Shown here piece by piece: positions 23,101-37,972 of a DNA stretch of 64,000 nucleotides. Each line of letters starts with the position of its first letter. Position 1 is the stretch's first letter. The position numbers were made by a program, and so were the translations under genes. Location: NCBI GenBank assembly GCA_023846275.1, contig JAIUJO010000164.1:1-64000 (forward strand), in the 5' to 3' direction. This stretch comes from Vanilla planifolia. Lineage: Eukaryota > Streptophyta > Magnoliopsida > Asparagales > Orchidaceae. Below the pieces are notes generated by a model. It saw nothing but the letters and a program-made list of their open reading frames with translations, was not told where the DNA came from and did no database searches.

Positions 23101-25655
23101 TGTTTCTATGGGTGCACATGTATGTTTATACAACTTTGTGTGTCCATTCATGTTTGTATGTGTATGCATGTGTGTGTGTGTGTTCATGTATATGTGCATG
23201 TGTACAAGCATATTTGTGTGGGTGTGTGTGCACATGTGTCTATGTGTGAGTGTGCATGTTAATGTGTGTGCATATGGATAGGTAGGTAGGCATATGTATG
23301 CATGCTTGCATGTGTATGCATGTGTATTGTGCATTTTTTTATGCCTATTGGTGTGTGTATGTACTTGTGTGGTTGTGATTGTGTGTGTGCATGCACACAT
23401 GTGTATTTGTGTGGGCATGTGTTCATGTGTTTGTGTTTTTATTTTAGTTTAGGTGTGCATTTATGTGTGTGTGGTGTTCATGTGTGTTTGTGTGCATGAG
23501 TGTGTTGGTGTATAAGTTTGTGTTTAGGTGTTTGTGTATGTGTGTGTGCAATCTTATTCGTACATATGTTTGTGTGTGTGCACATGTGTCTATGCATGAG
23601 TGTGTGCACAACTGTGTGTGCACAACTATGTGTGCATAAGAGTGTGTGTGTGTGGGTGTGCATGCATGTGTGTGTGTGTGTGTGTGCATATGTGACTACT
23701 TATGCATGTGCATGTGTATGAATATTTGTGTGCCTATGGTTGTTTGTTTGTCTTTACATGTATATCGATACATGTGTATGTGTGTATGTATGATCATGTG
23801 GGTTGATGTGTAGGTCATGTATCTATGTGGTTGCACACGTACAATAATGTTTGTGTGTGTAAGCTTTTTTGTGTGTGTGTATGCTAGTGTTTATTCATGT
23901 GTGTGTGATTACATGCATGTGTACATCTAATACATATATGTGTATATGTGCATGGTTGTGTGTGCTTGTATATGTGTGTATGTGTGGGTGTGTGATTGTG
24001 TACGTGTCGTGTGCCTATACATATGTGTTTATGTTTATGTATGTGCATGTGCGTGCATGAGTGTGCCTATTTATATGCATGTGTGTATGTGTTTGTTTAT
24101 ATGTACATGTGAGTGTGTGCTCGTATGTGCAGATGAGGTTTTGTGTGTGCACATTTTTTGGTTTGTTTGTATTTTTTGTGTTTTGCTTGTGTTATTTTGC
24201 ATGTGCATGTATGGGTGGTTGTAGTTTTTTGGTATACTTGCATGCTTGTGTGTGTATGTGGGTTTGTGCATACGTGCATGTATTCAACTATTTGTACATA
24301 TGTTTAGGCATGTGTGCATGCATGCATCTACATGAGTGCATGCATGTGTGTGCATAGTTGAATGTGTGTGTGTTTAGGTGTATGTATATGTGTTTGCATG
24401 TGTGCATTTGGGTGTATGTGCATACATGTGGATATCTGTGCATGTGTTGTGTCTGTGTGTGTTGGTGTGGTTATGCATGTTAGCATGTGCATGCGTGTGT
24501 ATGCATTTGTGCATATTTGCATGTACATGCATGTGTGTGTGCATGCTTGTGTGCATTGCTATATCTATCTATGCATGCACAGATACATGCATGTGCACAT
24601 ATGCATGTGTTTGGGTTGTGTCATCATGCATGTATGTAGATGTGTGTGAGTTTGTGTGATGTGCATGTGTTTGCTTCTGCATGTCCATGTGTGTGTGCAC
24701 ACATGTGTAAGTTTTTGTTTGTGATTGTGTGCATATGCATGTAGGTGTTCATGTGTGTGCTAGTGTGTTTTTGTGTGGGTGTGTATGCATGGGTGTGGAT
24801 GTGTGTGTTGTGTGTGTGTGTGTTTGTATGTACACTTGTGTGTGTGTGTGCTTTTGTGTGCATTGGTACATGCATGTGTGCTTGTGTGCATGCATACAAG
24901 TGCACATGTGCATCCATACATCTCTATGTGTGAGCATGTGTGTGAGTGCATGTGTGCATATTTGAGTGTGTGCGTAGCATGTGTCTGTGTGTGCACACAT
25001 GTGTGTCTATGTGTATTTGAATGTGTTTGCATGTTCACACACATGTTTGCACAAGCATGTGTATGTTGTGCAAGTGTGCATTTGTGTTTGTGTGTATGTT
25101 GGTGCATATGCATGTTTGTGTATGCTTGTGTGTGTTTTTATGTATATGTGCTTGTGTGTGTGTGTGTCTATGTTTGTGCATGTGCATGTTCATGTGTGCA
25201 TGTGTGTGTGCATAAGTGCCTTTATGTGCATGTGTTTGTTTGTGTGCATATGTAGCAGTGTGCATGTATGCTTGTATCTATATGTGCATGTGCCTATGTG
25301 CTTGCGTATTCTTTTGTTTGTGTGTGTATGTGTGTGCATGTCAATAGCTTTATGTGCATATGCACATGCAAGGGGTTGTGTGTACACATATGTGTGGAGT
25401 GGTGTGTGCATGTGTTTATGTGTGTGTGTTAGTGTTTATGTGTGTGCTCATGCTGGTGTTATTCATGCATGGGTGTGTGTGTGTGTGTGTGTATGCATGC
25501 ACACAAGGGTGTGTGTCAGGGCATAGTGCAATTATTTGTTCATTTGTGTAGGTGATCATGGGCATTTGTATCTTTTTGTTTATGCACATGTGTTTGTCTA
25601 TAAGTTTGCTTCTGTGCCTCTTTGGGTATGTGTATATGCATGTACATGTGTGTAT

Positions 25656-25685
25656 GTGGATGCATACTTAGTGGATGCATACTTG
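25656..25685 (+). repeat. Two tandem copies of a 15-bp unit
   Basis: GTGGATGCATACTT followed by A, then the same 14 bases followed by G. A local duplication within TG block 2. Confidence 0.85.
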
Positions 25686-28600
25686 AATTTGTTTGTTTGT
25701 GAATGTGCAAACTTTAGTGTATCTATAGATGTGTTTTTTGTGTGTGCATATATGTGTGCATGTGGTTATGGACACACATGCTGCATTGTGCATGCATCTG
25801 TGCATGTATATATGTATGTCTATGTTTGTATGTATGTGTGTGCATGTGTTTGTACATTTGTGCACGTGTTTTTGTAGGCAAATCTAAGTGTGCATGCATG
25901 TGTACTTATGTATGTTCATATGTGTGCATGCACATGTGGTTGCATGCATGTGTTTGTGCATATGTGTGTGCATGCATAGGTGTTTTTGTGCATATGTGTG
26001 TGTGTGTATGTGTCTGTGCATGTGAGTGCATTGGTGTGAGTGTGTATGGTTTTGTAGGTGTATGTGTGTGCATGTGTGTGTGTGTAGGTGAGTATGTACA
26101 TGTATGTATGTGTGCGTGCATTTGTGTACATGTATGTGTGTGTGCATGCATATGTGCATGTGTGTGTGCATGCATGTTTGTGTGCACATGCATGTCTATG
26201 TATGTGTACGTGTGTGTGTGTGCATGAGTGTGCATGTATATGTGTGTGTGTGTGCATACATATTTGTTTTTGCGTGTCTGAGTGTGTGTATATGTTTATA
26301 TGTGAGCACATGCATGCATGTGTGTGTGTGTGTTTGTGTATTTATACATGAGTGTGAGAGTGTGCATGTGAAAGCTTGTTTGTGTACAAGTATTTGTTTA
26401 TATGTCTGTGTGTTTGTGTCTCCTTACTTATGTGTTTGTGCATATGCAAGTGTTTGTACTTGTGTGTGTGTAGGTTTGGGTGCATCTCTTTGAATGCATA
26501 CTTCTATGTATGCTTGTGTGTTTGTGGTACAATGTATGCATGTGTGTGTGCACGTGTGCATGTCTATGAGCCTTTATTTTTATGTGTGTGTGCCTATGGC
26601 TATGCATGTTCATATGCACACATGAACTTGTTTGTACTTATTTGTATGCCTATGTGTGTGTGTGTGTGTTTAAAAATTCTTGTGTGCACGGGTGTGTGTG
26701 TGTGTGCATGCATTTTTGTGTATGTGTATCTATACATGTGCATCTATATGTGTTTGTTCGTGTGTGTGTGTGCATGTATTCATGTGTGTGTGAACATGTG
26801 CATAAGAATGCATAGGTTTGTGTGTGCGCATGTGTGCATATACATATATGTGTGTTTGTGAGTGCTTGTGTATATGTGCATTGTTTGTTTATGTGTGTGT
26901 GCACATGCACAAATGTGTAGGTGTATGTGTGTGTGCCTGCAAGTGCATGTGTTTGTGTGTTTTTATGTATGTGTCCATATTTGCGTGTGTTTTTGTGTAT
27001 ATGTGTGCATGCATGTGTGTACATGTGTGTATATGGGTCTAAATGTGTGTGCATGTGTGTGTGTACTTGTCTACATGTGTGTGTGTGCATGCATTTGGGT
27101 GCTTATGCATATTTGTGTGTGTATGTGTATAAACACGTGTATGAATGTGTCTATGTGTTTTCATGCAAGTGTCTATCTTCATGTGTGCATGTCTAGGTGT
27201 ATGTGTGTGTGCGTGCGTTAATCTTTGCCTGTGTGTGCTTGTATGATTGTGGGTGTATGTGTGCATGTGTATGCATATGAGTGTACATGTGAGTGCATGT
27301 GTATCTGTGTGCATATGGGGGTGTATGTGTGTGTCTATATATATGTGTGCATATGCATGCATGCATGTGTGTACATATATATGCATGCATGTGTGTGAGT
27401 GTGTATTTGTGCATGTGTTTATGTGTAGGTATATCTATCTGCATACATGATTGTGTCTGTCTATGCATACATGCGTGGACATGCATGTGAGCATGTGAAT
27501 GCATGTGTGTGTGTTTATTTGTGTACATGTGCATATGTGTTTATATGTGTGTGTATTTATGTACGTGTATATGTGTGTGTTTGTGGTTGAACGAGTTCAT
27601 GCGTGCATGTACATTTATTAGTGTGTGCATAGAGGTGTGTTTATGTGTTTATGTGTGATAGTGTGTGCATGTATGTGTATGTCTATGCATGAATGTGTGT
27701 GTGGTTGTGTGTGTACATATGTGCATGAACATGTTGTCTTTTGTGCTTATGTGTGTGCATTCTTTCCATGTGTGCAAGCATGTGCACACGTGTGTGGGTG
27801 CATGCAAGTGCAAGTGTGCATGTGCATGTGCATGTACATATGTGTATATTTTTGTGCATGTCTACGTGTAAGTGTGTGTGTGTGTGTGTGAATGTGTGTG
27901 CATATATATATATTTCTTTGTGAGCAAGCATGCATGTGTACATGTCTGTGTGCTATTTGTTTTATGTGTTAATGTGTCTACATGTATACGTGTGTGTGGA
28001 TGTGGGTGTTAATGTGTGTGTGCATGCATAAGTGTTCACTTGTGTGTATACATGTTTGTGTAAGTGTGTATTTGTATGTGTACGTTTATGTGCGCATGTG
28101 TTCATTTGTTTATGAGTGCATGCAAGTGTGTGTGTGTGTGTGTATGTGTCCACATTTGTGCTTCTATGTGCCTATGTATGCAGTATGTATGCATGTGTTT
28201 GCATGTAAGTGATGTGAGTGTGTGTGGGTGTGCATGTGTTTGTTTGTGAATCTACAAATGTATGTATCCCTATTCATATGCCTATTTGTGTCTAAGTGTT
28301 TTATATATGTTTGTGTAGGTGTGTTTACATGGCATTTATGTGTGCATGTTTGTGCATGTGTGTTTGTCTATAAGAGAGTGTAAGTGTGCATGTGTATTTG
28401 TGGTTATGTATGAGTGTGTGTAATTATGTGTGCATGCCTATGTGTGTGTGTGAGAGTGTGTGCATGCATGTGTTTGGGTTTGTGTGTTTATGTAAGTGTT
28501 GGTCTGGGTGTGTGTGTGTACGTGTGTGCATTTATATGCATGTGAGAATTCATTTGTGTGCATGTGCATATCTATGCACTTAACATCACAAGTGTTTGTG

Positions 28601-28944
28601 GCAAAATGTGTGTGTATATGTGCAAGTTATGTGTGTGCATGTCTCTATGCATGTGTACATGTGTGTGTCTGTGTGTGTAGCTATTTGCATGTGCTTATGC
28701 AAGTGTGTGTACACAAGTGTTTACGAGTGTGTGTGCATGTGTTTGTGTGCACATGTGTTCGACGTGCATGCACGTGTGTGTTGCCTAGTACACTCGAATA
28801 TATGTATGTATGCATGTGTGTGCAATTGTATGTGTGTGTGTATGTTTCTGTATGTGTGTTTGCATGTGCATATGTGTGTATGTGTGAGTGCACATGAGCT
28901 TGTATGAGTCCATTTACACTTGAGTGTGTGTTTGTGTGCACATG

Positions 28945-29037
28945 TATGCATGTGCTTGTGCATGCTTGTGTGTGCATGTGTTGTTTTTATGTGCACGTGT
29001 GTGTAAGTGTGCATGCTTGTGTGCATGAATGTGTGTG
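28945..29037 (+). repeat. 93-bp duplicated segment, copy A
   Basis: This stretch matches 35,579-35,671 at 91 of 93 positions without gaps. The differences are at 28,996 and 29,023. It includes the unusual TTGTTTTTATG patch, so the match is not a trivial result of TG composition. Weaker similarity continues about 30-40 bp to the left. Confidence 0.9.
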
Positions 29038-31180
29038 TGTATATGTGTGCATCTTTGTGCCATTTTGTGCACATGCATGTCTATAGGTGTGTGTGTGTGT
29101 GTGTGTGAGTGCATTTTTGTGCATGTGTGTGAGCATGTTGTTGTGTGTGTATATGCAAGTGCATGTATGTGCATTCTTGTGTGTCTCTACATGGGCATGT
29201 GTGTGTTTATGTGCATATATTTGCAAGTGTGTTTGTGCCTATGTCTATGTGTGTATGTGTGTGTGCACATGCATCTATGTGTGCAAGTGTTTTTGCATGT
29301 GTGGGTGTGCATGCATGTGCACATGCAGCTATTTATGTTTGTGCATGTGTCAGTGCACTTGCATGTATGTGTGTGTGTGTATGTATGCATGTGCGTGTGT
29401 GCATGCTTGAGTATCTATATGTTTTAATGTGCATGCCTATGTGAGTGCGTTTGTGCATTTGTGTACCATTGCCACCATGTGTATGCATGTCTTCATGCAT
29501 GTGTTTGGGTGCACATTTGTTGGTATATGTGTTTGTGCACGTTCTTTATTATGCATGATGGTTTATGTGCATGAATGTATGTTCCTGTGCATGTGCATGT
29601 GAGCATGAGTGTGTGCATGTATGTGCTAGTGTGTGTATGTTCTTGTTGCATGTGCATATGCATATGCATATATATGTGTGCATGAGCATGCCCATGTGTG
29701 TGTGTGCATGTGCATGTGTTTTAATGAGTGCATGTGTGTGTATCTATTTGTGCATGTGTGCATGTTTTAATGTGTGCATTTGTGTGTGCATGCATTTGGG
29801 CATGTATGCATTCCAATGTATATATGTGTATGAATATGTGTGTGTATACATATGTATGAGTGTGTATGTGCATGTGTGTGTGCATGCATAGGTGTATCTT
29901 CATTCATGCCTATGTACATGTGTTTGTACACATGTGCATGTTCATCTATGCGTGTGTGTGCGTGCATGTGTGTGCCGTTGTGTCTATACATGTATGTGTG
30001 TGAGAATATTTGTAACTGTATGTATATGTGCTTATGTATGTGTGCCTATGTATGTTTTCCTATGTATGTGCATTCCATTGTAAATTTATGCTTGGGCATA
30101 TGTGTGTGTCTTTGTGCATGCCATGTGCTTGTGTGCTTTTTTCTCATGAATGTTGGTGTCCATGTACATGCATGTGCATCTATGCATGTGTGTGTGTTTG
30201 TGCCTACTTGTGTGTGCATATGCATGTGCATGGACATATGTGTGTGCATATATGTTTTTGTGTGTCTATGTATTTGTGTTCATGCATTTGTGGGTGTTTA
30301 TGCTTGTGTGTGTGTATTTTGTGTGTTTGGTCGTGTGCAAGTTTTTATGAGTGTGTGTGCATATTATTTTGTTTGTGTTTGTGTTCCTATACGTATATGT
30401 GCATGTGTGGTTGTGTGTGTGTATGTGTGTGTTTATGTGTGTATGAATGTGTAGTTATCGGTGTGTGCGTGTGTGTGCAGTGGTGCGCATGTGCATGTAT
30501 GTATGTTTGTATAAGTATGTGCATGTGTGTTTTTATGTATGTGTGTGTGCCTATGAGAATGCATCAGCATTTGTGTGATTGTGTGCGTACATATGCATGT
30601 CTAAGTATGAGCACATATGCTTGCATTTTTGTATGCTTTAGATTACATGTCCTTATGTATGCTATTGCACGTCGTTGTGCATGTGTGTGCATTTGTTTGT
30701 GTTTGCTTGTCTATGTGCACATGCACGTGCGGGTGCATGTCTATCTACAAGTGCGTTTGTGTTTGTGTTTGTGTATGTGATTGTGTTCATGTGAGGGCAT
30801 GTACAAATGTGTGCATGCTCATGTGTGTGTGCGTATGTGTGTCTGTGTGCATGCCTATCTTTACATGTTTGTGTATGTTAATGTCTTTGTTTATGATTAT
30901 TCATGCATATACATATGTGTATGTGCGTATGCATGTGTGCATATATATATGCGTTCGTGTATGCATGTGCTTGTCTACATGTGCACGTGCATGTGCTTGT
31001 GTTCACACATGTGCGTATGAGTGTGTACACATCCATATGTCTATTTATGTGTGTGTGTGTGTGCATGTGTGTATATGCATGTTTAATTGTATGTGTGTTA
31101 GTTCGTGTGTGGTTGTGTGTGTGTGCACGCATGAGTATATGTGTTTGTACAAAAGAAAGAGTGTGTGTGAGTTTATGTGG

Positions 31181-31227
31181 GTGCATGTGTGTACATGTGT
31201 GTGCATGTGTGTACATGTGTGTGCATG
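31181..31227 (+). repeat. 20-bp tandem unit, about 2.3 perfect copies
   Basis: The unit is GTGCATGTGTGTACATGTGT at 31,181 and 31,201, followed by a partial third copy. It is a clear short-period block in an otherwise irregular array. Confidence 0.85.
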
Positions 31228-34200
31228 CATATGAGTGTGTGTATGCATGTGATCAACTGTGAGTTTTTGTTTGTGTGTTTGTGCATGTGATCATGTATGT
31301 GCATTTATGCATGTACACATGAATTTGTGTGTGCATGTCTGTGTATCTATGTGAGTGCATGTGCATCTGTGTTTGTATGTTTATGCATCAATATACATTT
31401 GTACATTTGTATTATTACATGTTTGTGTTTGTGCACATTTGTGCATGCATGCATGTCTAGGTGCACTTGCACACATGTGCACATACTTGTCTAAAAATGT
31501 GAATGTTTGTGTGTGTGTGTGCATGTACATATGTATGAATTTGTGTGCTATTATATGCATGTGAGTGCATGACCATGTGTGTGCATGCATGTGTGTTTAC
31601 TTGTGCATGTGTATCTATGTGTTCTTGTGTGTGTGCAGGAATGTGCATTGGTGTGCATGTGTTTGTGCAATTGTGTGCACATGTGTGCAAGCCTCTATGT
31701 TTTTGTCTGAGTTTGTGTGTGTTTTTGTGAAAGCATGCATGTGTTTGTTCGAGTGCATGTGCATGCGTTGATTTTGTGTATGATTTTTTAGTGTGCTTAT
31801 TAGAGTGCACATCTATGTTTTTTGTACGTGCATGTTTGTTTGTAGATGTGTGCAAGTGCATATGCATGATTTTGTACGGGTGTGTCTTTGGGTGTATACA
31901 TGTGTGTGTATGTTTGTGTTTGTGTGTAGGGGTGCATGCATGTGTGAATAAGTTTAAGTGTGTTTGTGAATATGTGTGTGCATGCACATGTGTGTGTGTG
32001 TGTGCCAATGCATGTTTGCATATCTGTGTGTGAGCAAGCATGTGAATGTGCATGTGTGTGTATGTTTGTCTATATAAGCATATTGTGTGCATGTATGTGC
32101 TTATGAATGTCTATGTGCATGTTTTGGTTTGTTTGTGTGCATTTATAAATGTGTACATGTGCATGTGTGTGCACTAGTGCAAATGTGCATATGTGTGTGT
32201 GTTTTTGTGTTGGTGTGTTTATGTAAGTGTGTGTGTGTGTGCATATGTTTTTGCATGCATTTGTGTGCATGTGTGAGTGCTTGTAGGTGTGCTTGTGTGC
32301 ATGCATTATGTGCATGTGTGCATGCATGCGTGTGAGTGTACGTGTATGTTACTGTATGCATGTGTGTGTGTGTGTGCATGCTAGTATGTCTATCTGTGCA
32401 TTTGTGCAAGCATGTGTGGATACTTGCATATGTGTATGCATATGTGTGTGTGTGTGTGTGTGTTTGTGCATGGCACAAATGCACATATCCGTGTGTATTT
32501 TTGAGTGTGTGCATGTGCATGTGTGCTTCCTAAGGTGTGAGGATGCATGTGTGTGACACTATACATGCATGTGTGTGCTTGCATTTATGTAAGTGTGCAT
32601 GTGTGTATGAGTGTGGGCAAGCATGTGTCTATGAATGTGTGTGTTTGCATGCGTATATGTGAGCATTAGTATATTTTTGCATGTGTTTGTGTCTATGTGC
32701 TCATGTGTGGTTGTGTGTGTATGTGTGTGGATGCACATGTGTGTGTGTGTGCTTGGGTGTGTGTGTGCATGTTTATGTCTATGCGTGTTGACATGTTTGT
32801 ACGAATGTTTGTGTGCCTGTGTGTATATGCGAGTGTGTGGTTTTGCATGCTTGTTTGTGGATGTGTGTGCCTATGTATGTGTGAATATTTATGTGCATGT
32901 GTACATGTGTATGTGCATTTGTTTCTACACATAAGCATGTGGATGTTTGTGTGCATCCATTCACATCTCTATGTGTCTGTGTGTGTGCATGTGCATTGGT
33001 GTATGCTTGTGTTTGTGCATGCATGTGTGTCTGTTCAAGCATTTGTTTGTGTGCGAGCATGTACATTTGTTTGTTTTGTATGTGTGTGTGCACTTATGTC
33101 AGTGCATGTGTGTGTTTGCATGTGGCATGTGAGCATGTGTGTACCTATGTTGTGTGTGTGAGTGTGTGCATGTGAGTGCATTGGCAAGTATGTGTGCTTG
33201 TCTTTGCATGTATGTGCGAGTGTGTGCATGTGTGCATGGATGCACATGTCTGCATCTATGTTTGCATGTGTGCATAATTGTGGCCATGTGTGCTTAGCTA
33301 TGTGTGTGTACATTAGTATGCATATGTGTACTTGTGCGATTGTGTGAGTGGGTGTGCTTGCACTTGCATTTGAGTGTGTGCATGCATGTGCATGTGTGTG
33401 GGTATGTGTGTGCGTGTCATTACGTGTGTATGCATGGTAGTATGTGTATGTGTGTGGCTGTTAATGTATGTGTGCGCATGTGTGCATGCATGAAGGCACA
33501 TGTGTGTGTGAGTGATGTGCATATGCATGTGCACACATATGTGTGTGTTTGCATATTTGTAAATTTTCATGTGTGTGCATGTGTGCACACATGTGTGTAT
33601 GTGTGTGTTCATGTTTATATGTATATTTGCATGTGTGAGTGCGAGTATATGTATGTATGTCTTTATGCATGTCTGTATAGATGAGTGTGGGTGCTTGCAT
33701 ATGGGTATGCATGTGTTTGTGTGTTTATGCATGTGTGCACATGCACAGATGTGTCTGTGAGTGTGTGCATGTGCATGCACATGTTTAGGTGCACATGAGT
33801 GCATGTGTATGTAGGTCTGCTTGTCTTTTGGTGTGCATGCATGTGTGTGTGAATGTTTGTTTGTGTATAGCTGTGCATATTTGTGTGTATGTTTGCATGT
33901 GTTTGTGTATGTGTGTACATGAATGGTTGTGGATGAATGCACATGTGTCTATGAATGTGTGTGTGTGCGTGTGTATGTGTTTGTGTAGTGCATGTGTGAG
34001 GGTGTGTGTTGTTCTATGTTTATTTGTGTGTGTGTATGTGCAAGTTTGTGTGTGTGTGCATATGCTTGTGTGTGTACGTGCATCTTTGTGTGGGTGTGTG
34101 TGTGTGTCTATGTGCATGTCTATGGATGTGCGTGGTAGTGTTTGTGCATATGCGTATGTATATTTATGCATGCATGCATGTTTAAGTGCAAAGTGTATGC

Positions 34201-35578
34201 GTATCTACATGTGCATGCTTGAGTGTTTGTATTTGCATGTGTATGCATGTGTTTGTGCATTTGTGCATGTGTGTGTGTGTGTGCTTTTGGGTAGGTGAAT
34301 GTGTGAATGCATGCATGTGTGTAGGTGTGCATATGCATGATTGTACATGTGCATGTGAGCATATGCAAGTGCATACATGTGCAATTGCTTATGTGCAAGT
34401 GCATGTGGGCATGGACGTTTACATATTTGTTTGTGTTCTTATCTATGCTTGTATGAGTGTGATTGTGTGTGTGCATGCATGTGCATATGTATGCCTGGAT
34501 GTACATGTGTATGCATGTTAGCATGTGTGTGTTTCTTTGTGTGTGTGTGAGAGCATATAAGTTTGTTTGCAATTGTATGCATATGTATATGTGCTTATGT
34601 GTGTGCGAGTGCGTTTGTGTATTTGTTTGTGCATGCACATGTGTCTGTGTGTTATCATGGTTTCACATGTGTGTGCGCATGCATGAGTGTGCATGTGTCT
34701 GTGTGCATGTGTATGGGCAAGTGTTTTCTTTTGTGTGAGTGTTGCATGTGTGTGTGTGTGTCAGTGTGTGTGTGCATGTGTTTTGGTGAGCCTATACACA
34801 TGTGCACTTGTGTGCATGCATGTATGTGCCTATGTGTACATGTGCATGTGTGTGTTTGTGTATGTGTGTTAATGTGTGCATGTGTTTGTGATTGTGTTTG
34901 TGTGCATGTGCATATGCATATGTGTATGTGTGTCTATTTGTGTTTGTACGTGAACAAGTAAGTGCATTTGTGCATGTATGTGTGTGAATGTATGTGTGTG
35001 GGTGTGTTTGTGAACATGCATATTTTTGTATTTGAGACTTTTTGTGCAGATGCATGCTTGTATATATTTCTGTGTATGTTTTTATGTGTGTGCGTATGAG
35101 TAAGTGCATGTGTTCATCGGTGTTTGTGTGTGTGCTTGTGTATATGTGTATGCATGCATGCATGTGCATGTGTGTATAGACATGAGTTTATTTTAGTCTG
35201 TGTACATGTGCATTTTCATGTGTTTGTGTGTTTTTGCTCATGTGTGCTTAGGTATACATACATATATAGATTTGTGTGAGTGTGTGTCCATTTTAGCTTG
35301 TGTGTTCATGTGTGTCCACATGTGTGTGTGTGTGTCTGCATGTGCATGTGTGCATGGCTATATGAGGACATGTGCATTTGTGTATATGTGTTAGTGTGTG
35401 TGTGTGCTTACGCATTTATGTGTGTCTGTGTGCATGAGTTTTTACATTTTATTGTGTGCATGTGCTTGAGTGTGTGCCTATATGAAAGTATGTTAATGTG
35501 TGTGTGTGCGTATGTGCATGCAAATACATATATGTACATGTGGGTACACTTGTGTGAGTGTATGTGTGTGTGCATATT

Positions 35579-35671
35579 TATGCATGTGCTTGTGCATGCT
35601 TGTGTGTGCATGTGTTGTTTTTATGTGCATGTGTGTGTAAGTGTGCATGCTTGTGTACATGAATGTGTGTG
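35579..35671 (+). repeat. 93-bp duplicated segment, copy B
   Basis: Partner of 28,945-29,037, same orientation, 6,634 bp apart, two mismatches. It shows that parts of the array move or duplicate as segments and not only by dinucleotide slippage. Confidence 0.9.
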
Positions 35672-37944
35672 CATGAATGTGTGTGTGCCTCTGCATGTGC
35701 TTGTAGATGTGTATGTGCAAGAACATGCATTTGTGTGTGTGAATGCATGAGTGTGCTTATGTGTGCGTGTGCATCTATTTGTGTCTGCATGTGCAAGTAT
35801 TTGTTTGTGTGTGCACTTGTGTTTGTGCTTCAATGTTTGTATGCATATGTGTTGTGCATGTCTTGTGCTTGTGCTTGCTTGTATGAGTGCATGTACGTGT
35901 TAGTGTGAGCGCGTGTGCTTATTTGTATATGTGTTTGTTTGCATGTATGCATATGTGTGTGCTTGAATACATGTATGAATGTGTTTATGTTAGTATACAT
36001 GTGTGTGTGCATGTCTATGCTTATTTGCTTATGACCATGTTTGTGTGTGCGTACATGTTTTGTGTGCATGCATGTGTGTGTTAGAGTGTCGTTGTGTGTA
36101 TGTGCCTACATGTTTTTTGTGTGTGTGGTCATTTATGTATCTACATTTGTGTGTCTACGCAATGTGATTGTGCATATTTGCATGCATTTGTGTTTGCATA
36201 TGTGTATGTATGTGTGCATGTTAGTGTTTCTAAGTGTGCATGTACATGTGTTTGATTGCGTGCACTTATGTGTGATTAGGTGCATGTTTTTATTTATTTG
36301 TTTGTGTGTGTGTGTGTATATGTGTGCATATATGGATGTGCTTGTAGTATGCATGTATACATTCATGTGTGTATGTAAAGGGGTTCCTATTTGTTGGTGT
36401 GTGGATGTGTTTGTGTGTGCGCTTATATGTATAAGTGGGTGTGTAGTTGTGTGTGTGTGCTCTTATATGTGTAAGTGGTTGCATTCATGTATGAATGTAT
36501 TTGTGCATATGTGTATGGGTGTGTGGACATGTGTGCGTATGCATATGTAAGAGATAAATGCACATGCATGTGTGTATACGTGTGCAAGTGTATGTGCATG
36601 TGTGCGTATACATGTGTGTGTGTGAGTTTGTGCATGCTCATCGATTTATTTATATATGTGAGTGTATGTTAGTGTTTGTGTGGTTATGTGCATACATATG
36701 TGTGTGTATGCGAGTACATGTGCAATCATGCATGTGTGTGTGTGCATATGATTCTATATGATTGTGCATATGTGCGGATAGGTGTGTATTTTTGCTTGCA
36801 TGTGTGCCTATGCCTTTGTGTGTTGTAACGTGTGTGTGTACATATGATAGTACATGCACATGTGTGCCTGTGAGTCTGATTGTGCTTACTTGCATGTGTG
36901 TGCAAGTGTTTGTGCACGTGTGTGTATTCATGTGCATACATGTGTATGTGTTCATGTGTTCAATTGTGTGTAGAGTGGATGCATGTGCATGCATGTGTAC
37001 CTATGGGCACGAGTGTTCTTGTGTGTGAGCACGTGCATGCGTGTGTGCTATGCAAGTATGCAAACATGCTTGCACGTGTGTGTGTGTGTGTATATCTCTG
37101 TGTGTGCATGTACGAGTGCTTAAGTGTGTATGTATACATGTGTGCACCATGTGTACCCATGTGTATGTGTGTATGTTTGCATGCATGTAAGCATGTACAT
37201 GTGTGCATTTGTGTGAATGTTTATGTGCACATACACAAGTGCATGCATCATTGTGTGTGTGTGTGTTGGTGTGCATGTATGCGTGTGTGTGTGTGTATCC
37301 ATGCATAAGTTTATGTGAGTGTGTGTATGCATGTGTGTGTACATGTGAGTCCATGTGTACATTTGTATATGTATGCATATGTATGGTTGTTTGTGCATGC
37401 AACATGTGCATATGGATGTGTATGAGTGTGTGTGGGTGTGTGTTTATAGGTTCCTATGCATTTACACATGTATGTCGGAGTATATGTGTGTATGTGTGTT
37501 TCTTGTGTGAGTGTTTGTGTATGTGTATTTGCATGTGTGTGTGTACATATTTGTTCTCGTGCATGTTAGCATGATTTTTGGCATCTGGGTGTGTATGGTT
37601 TTACATGCATGCATGTGTGGTCATGGTTGCATGTGCATGAATGTGCATGCATGTGTTCATGTGCAAATAGATTTGTGTGTGTCTTTGAGTCATTGTATGT
37701 GTAGGTGTGTGTCTTTGTATGTGTGCCTATATGTATGCATTTGTGTGAATGCCATGTGTGTGTCTAAGCATGTATGTGTCTGTGATTGTGTTTACAATGA
37801 GTGTGTACATGTGCATGTCTATGGGTGGGTGTGTGTATGCACATGTACATGTGTGTGTGTGTGTATTTATATACTTGTGCTTGTCCATGTGTGTTTGTTC
37901 TTATGCAAATATTTGTACATGTCAACTTGTGCATATGCAAGTCT

Positions 37945-37972
37945 ACTATTATTGTTGTTGTTGTTATTATTG
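37945..37972 (+). repeat. (TTG/TTA)n trinucleotide microsatellite
   Basis: CTATTATTG followed by TTG repeats and TTATTATTG. A trinucleotide run embedded in the dinucleotide-type array. Confidence 0.85.
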
